A program made the position numbers and the translations under genes. Under the pieces are notes generated by a model that was not told where the DNA came from, searched no databases, and saw only the letters and a list, made by a program, of their open reading frames with translations. A DNA stretch of 52,878 nucleotides from Chloroflexota bacterium (GTDB lineage Bacteria > Chloroflexota > Anaerolineae > Promineifilales > Promineifilaceae): contig JAKEFB010000133.1 in assembly GCA_022616275.1 (NCBI GenBank), positions 1 to 52,878 of the forward strand, in the 5' to 3' direction. Shown piece after piece: positions 50,104-52,878 of the stretch. Position 1 is the stretch's first letter. Each line of letters begins with the position of its first letter.

Positions 50104-52878
50104 CTACGTGGATAGGTGCGGGAGTTCGTTGGCGGCCGGCCCCCACTGATCGGTGGGCACGTCTACCCATAGCAGCCAGGGAATGGCGGCGGCCGGCGGC
50201 GGGGTGTCGCTGGCGGCCAGCAACCGCCGGGCGCGCACGGCTTCCAGTTGCCGGCCGGTAGCCTGGGTTCGCTCCAACACGGCGGCCACAGCGTCAGCGA
50301 CGTCGGGTTTGTGACCTTGAGCCAGCGCCACAGCCGCCTTCGTCAAGTTCCACTCTATTTCCACCTCGGGCTGAATGCCGGCTGGAGGGAGTGAACGAGC
50401 CAGCCACGCTTCGGCCGCTTCGAACTCCCCCTGAAGCAAAAGAGCCAGGGCCAGGTCGCGCTGTAACTCGATGTACATTGAGGGAACGTCATAGACGCCC
50501 GGTAGGGCCAGGGCGGACGATAGTGTGGCCTGAGCGCCGGCAAAGTCCCCTTCCAGCATCTGGATCATCGCCAGCTTGCGCAGACGGAAACCATGTTGAC
50601 GCGATTGGCTGAAGCTCTCCGTGCTTTGTAGAACGCGCTCGATAACGTGGCGCGCCTCGGCCAGGCGGTTTAGCGAGAGGAGAACGTTGACGCGCATACT
50701 TTCGTTGATGGCCCAATCCATTAAGTTGCCCAGTTGTTGCAGGAGCTGGCCGGTCTGTTCCATTTTTTCCAGGGCTTTGTGTTGTTCCCCACGCAGGAAG
50801 AAGTAATAGGCGGCGTGGGATTCAAAGCGAGCGGCATTGACAACAGCGCCAATGGCCAGCAGTCCCTCGATGGCTTCCTCGTACAGGAGGAGGCCGATGT
50901 CCAGGTTCGTGTTCGTCTGCAGGTCCGCCAGGTAGACCAGGGAAACATACTCCAGGCGTTTCTGGCCGGAGCGCCGCGCTACGTCGAGGGCTTGCTGGAT
51001 GCAGGTGATGGCCAGAGGAAGATTGCCCCGGTTGCGATGAATGGCGCTGAGCAGGCTGTAAGCTTTGACGCGTGGCTGATCGCCGTAATAGAGCAGAGCA
51101 GGAGGCAACTGGTCGGCCAGGGCCAGGCTTTCGCTGCTCAAGCGGCCAGCCTCGTCAAAGTCGGAGGTCTGATAGGCCACCCGCGCCTGAAGGTTTTTCA
51201 GTTGGGCCAGCAGAAGGGTGTCGGATGGGGAGAGGGTAACGATAGCTGCCTGGCATAGACGCCGGACCTCATCCGTCTGCTCTCTGATGCTGAGATGCTC
51301 GGCCAGGCGAACGGTGACCTGGGCGCGGACGGCCGGCTCGGTGGCCAGAGCCAGGGCCTGGCGGTAATTCTCTTCGGCCTCAGTCGTGCGCATGGTGTAG
51401 GCCAGCAGTTCTCCCCGGATGGTCAACAACTGGCGGCGGAGGGTGGCATTTTTCAGGGAAGGGCGCTGGGGCAGGCGGGCCAGGGCCTGGTCCACCACTT
51501 CCAGGGCGGCCGGCCCCTGCCCCTGGTCGAAGAGCCAGGCGCCCTGGTCCAGCAGTATTTCGACGACCTGGCCCAAATCGTTGAGCTGGAGGGTGTGATA
51601 AGCCGCCTCGACGACATTATCCTGGCTCGTTTCCCACCACTCGGCCGCCGCCTGGTGCAGTTGCCGTTTCCACGGCGCGCTCAGCGCCAGGGTAGCCCGG
51701 ACGTGGTCGCGCACCAAGGGGTGGAGGTCAGCCTGGGCCGGGTGGTGAATCAGTTGACGTCGCTGCAACTCGGCCAGGGCGGCGGGCATATCGTGGATAG
51801 CGGCCGCTTGCCGGACCCGGTCTACCAGGCTGTCGTCGTACAGGTCAACCGGTTGGCGGAAGATAGCCAGCCACTCGACCAGGGCGCGGCTGTCCGGCCG
51901 GAGGTAGTTGAGGACGGTGTCCAGAACGTAGGAAGAAACCTGAGGATGCGTCTCCAGCCGGTCAATGAAAGCGGCCGGCTCTTCGGCTTGGCCATGCAGC
52001 AGGCGGCCGGCGGCCAGGCGGAGAAGCATGGGGCTGTGGCCGGTCTTGGCCAGGAGGCGGTGGGCCAGCTCGGGCGCCAACCGGCTGCCGAGTTGGTCGA
52101 GTAGGGCCAGGGCCTCGGCTTCTTCCAGACCGGCCAGGCGGACGTGAGGCACGCCGGCCAGGGGGACCTCCTCCCGGCTGGTGAACAGCAGCGTAGCCGG
52201 GGTAGCCGCCATCAGGTGGCGGAACAGGCCCAGCGTCGTATCGTCCTGGCCGACCAGGTGAACGTCGTCAAAGCACAACAGGGCCGGCCGGCTAGTGAGG
52301 GCGGCGGCCAGCAAAGCCACCTGCTGGTCGAAGGAGAGGGACGCCCCCTTGTCGGCTGCCAGGGATAAGAGCGGCCGGACCTGGTCCACTCCCTGGGCCA
52401 GGAGGAAAGTAGCCAGGTGGCGGGTGATGGCTTCGACGGGGGTGGTGATACCGCTGGTGAGGGTCAGCCAAAAGACCGATTGCTCCCCGGCCGCCTGGCG
52501 GGCGTAGGCGGCGGCCAGGGTGCTCTTGCCCATCCCGGCCAGCCCAGTCAGGGCCACCCGCCGCTCGGCCGCCAGGTGGCGGTGCAACTTTTCCAGCAGC
52601 GCTGGCCGGGCCACGTGGTAAGCCGGCGCGGCCGGTATCCCGCCGTTGGTGGGCAGGGCGACCTGGGGCGTTGGCGGCGGCCGGGGCGCCCCGGCCGGGT
52701 TCCGCCGGCGAGCCTCGGTGGTCAATTGCAGCAGCCGCTCAGCCCAGGCTGGCTCTCGCTCCAGCTCCAGAGCAGGGACGAAGAGGGCGGCGATGGTCGT
52801 CTCGTCAGGCGGGCGGTAGTTCTTTTCCAGGCGGCAGACGTGGGCCTCGGTGTAGCCGACAGCCAGGGCCAGGTCCCG
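50104..52878 (-). CDS. XRE-family HTH/NB-ARC ATPase/TPR regulator, 5' end beyond the window
   Basis: 924 residues visible; the frame is open to the window edge. The visible N-terminus (RDLALAVGYTEAHVCRLEKN) is the second half of an XRE-type helix-turn-helix. A Pro-rich linker follows, then an NB-ARC/STAND ATPase (P-loop ALTGLAGMGKSTLA; Walker B ALLCFDDVHLVG; GHSPMLLRLAAGRLL), a winged-helix part and about 500 residues of TPR-like repeats. A TTG at 52725 could mimic a start, but homology continues upstream, so that start is rejected. It is a DNA-binding signal-transduction ATPase; ligand and targets unknown. Related in design to the kinase/STAND protein at the other end of the window. Confidence 0.8.
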   Translation of the reverse strand, partial: RDLALAVGYTEAHVCRLEKNYRPPDETTIAALFVPALELEREPAWAERLLQLTTEARRRNPAGAPRPPPTPQVALPTNGGIPAAPAYHVARPALLEKLHRHLAAERRVALTGLAGMGKSTLAAAYARQAAGEQSVFWLTLTSGITTPVEAITRHLATFLLAQGVDQVRPLLSLAADKGASLSFDQQVALLAAALTSRPALLCFDDVHLVGQDDTTLGLFRHLMAATPATLLFTSREEVPLAGVPHVRLAGLEEAEALALLDQLGSRLAPELAHRLLAKTGHSPMLLRLAAGRLLHGQAEEPAAFIDRLETHPQVSSYVLDTVLNYLRPDSRALVEWLAIFRQPVDLYDDSLVDRVRQAAAIHDMPAALAELQRRQLIHHPAQADLHPLVRDHVRATLALSAPWKRQLHQAAAEWWETSQDNVVEAAYHTLQLNDLGQVVEILLDQGAWLFDQGQGPAALEVVDQALARLPQRPSLKNATLRRQLLTIRGELLAYTMRTTEAEENYRQALALATEPAVRAQVTVRLAEHLSIREQTDEVRRLCQAAIVTLSPSDTLLLAQLKNLQARVAYQTSDFDEAGRLSSESLALADQLPPALLYYGDQPRVKAYSLLSAIHRNRGNLPLAITCIQQALDVARRSGQKRLEYVSLVYLADLQTNTNLDIGLLLYEEAIEGLLAIGAVVNAARFESHAAYYFFLRGEQHKALEKMEQTGQLLQQLGNLMDWAINESMRVNVLLSLNRLAEARHVIERVLQSTESFSQSRQHGFRLRKLAMIQMLEGDFAGAQATLSSALALPGVYDVPSMYIELQRDLALALLLQGEFEAAEAWLARSLPPAGIQPEVEIEWNLTKAAVALAQGHKPDVADAVAAVLERTQATGRQLEAVRARRLLAASDTPPPAAAIPWLLWVDVPTDQWGPAANELPHLST

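Overview
The window looks like part of a chromosome from a GC-rich member of the Chloroflexota, most likely class Anaerolineae in the broad sense (Ardenticatenales/Caldilineales-like filamentous relatives). This is inferred, not proven. The basis is a combination common in those genomes: secreted proteins with long Thr/Pro linkers and C-terminal membrane anchors, a lipoprotein with an NBR1-type Ig domain, DUF2723 and DUF4012 envelope proteins, NB-ARC/TPR regulators, and an extreme abundance of GGCCGG-type hexamers. No rRNA, tRNA, IS element or CRISPR array was seen. No gene-free stretch exceeds about 215 bp.

Layout. 1-9.5 kb: rRNA methyltransferase RlmI, a Ser/Thr kinase fused to a STAND-type ATPase and TPRs, SMC, an Rpn-nuclease remnant directly behind the smc stop codon, and a small isoprenylcysteine-methyltransferase-like membrane protein. 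9.5-18.5 kb: a ribosomal protein S6-S18-foldase operon, divergent tyrS, sppA, a GH99-like/LysM surface protein, a luciferase-like oxidoreductase that looks foreign, and radA. 18.5-33.8 kb: a long co-directional envelope locus. It has a small membrane protein with an FnIII-like domain, a PqqD-like protein, two gingipain-type (C25) proteases, a second FnIII-like Thr/Pro-rich membrane protein, a flippase-like protein, a fused GT2/phosphoglycosyl transferase, a DUF2723 glycosyltransferase, a DUF4012 protein and an SH3b surface protein. 33.9-42.2 kb: HtpG, a lipoprotein, a large sacsin-type GHKL ATPase, a 47-codon ORF and a seven-bladed propeller protein. 42.3-52.9 kb (mostly minus strand): a class B PBP homologue that has lost all three catalytic motifs, its SEDS (FtsW/RodA) partner, MTA phosphorylase, a bactofilin fused to a long coiled coil, a sugar-nucleotidyltransferase, an unrecognised 369-residue protein, and a truncated XRE/NB-ARC/TPR regulator running off the window edge.

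How genes may work together (inference). The 18.6-33.8 kb block reads as a machine for building and processing the cell surface: lipid-linked sugar synthesis and transfer alongside cysteine proteases of the family that includes the Bacteroidota type IX sortase PorU. The SEDS/pseudo-PBP pair and the bactofilin-coiled-coil protein suggest an unusual wall and cytoskeleton arrangement.

Sequence structure outside genes. Most non-trivial intergenic spacers hold short tandem arrays with a strict 7-nt (sometimes 8- or 6-nt) period, each spacer with its own unit. Several genes have a well-formed promoter whose -10 box ends only 7-11 nt before the start codon, implying leaderless or near-leaderless mRNAs. 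One gene-proximal leader (37268-37319) folds into a three-helix structure that buries the Shine-Dalgarno sequence of the sacsin-like ATPase.
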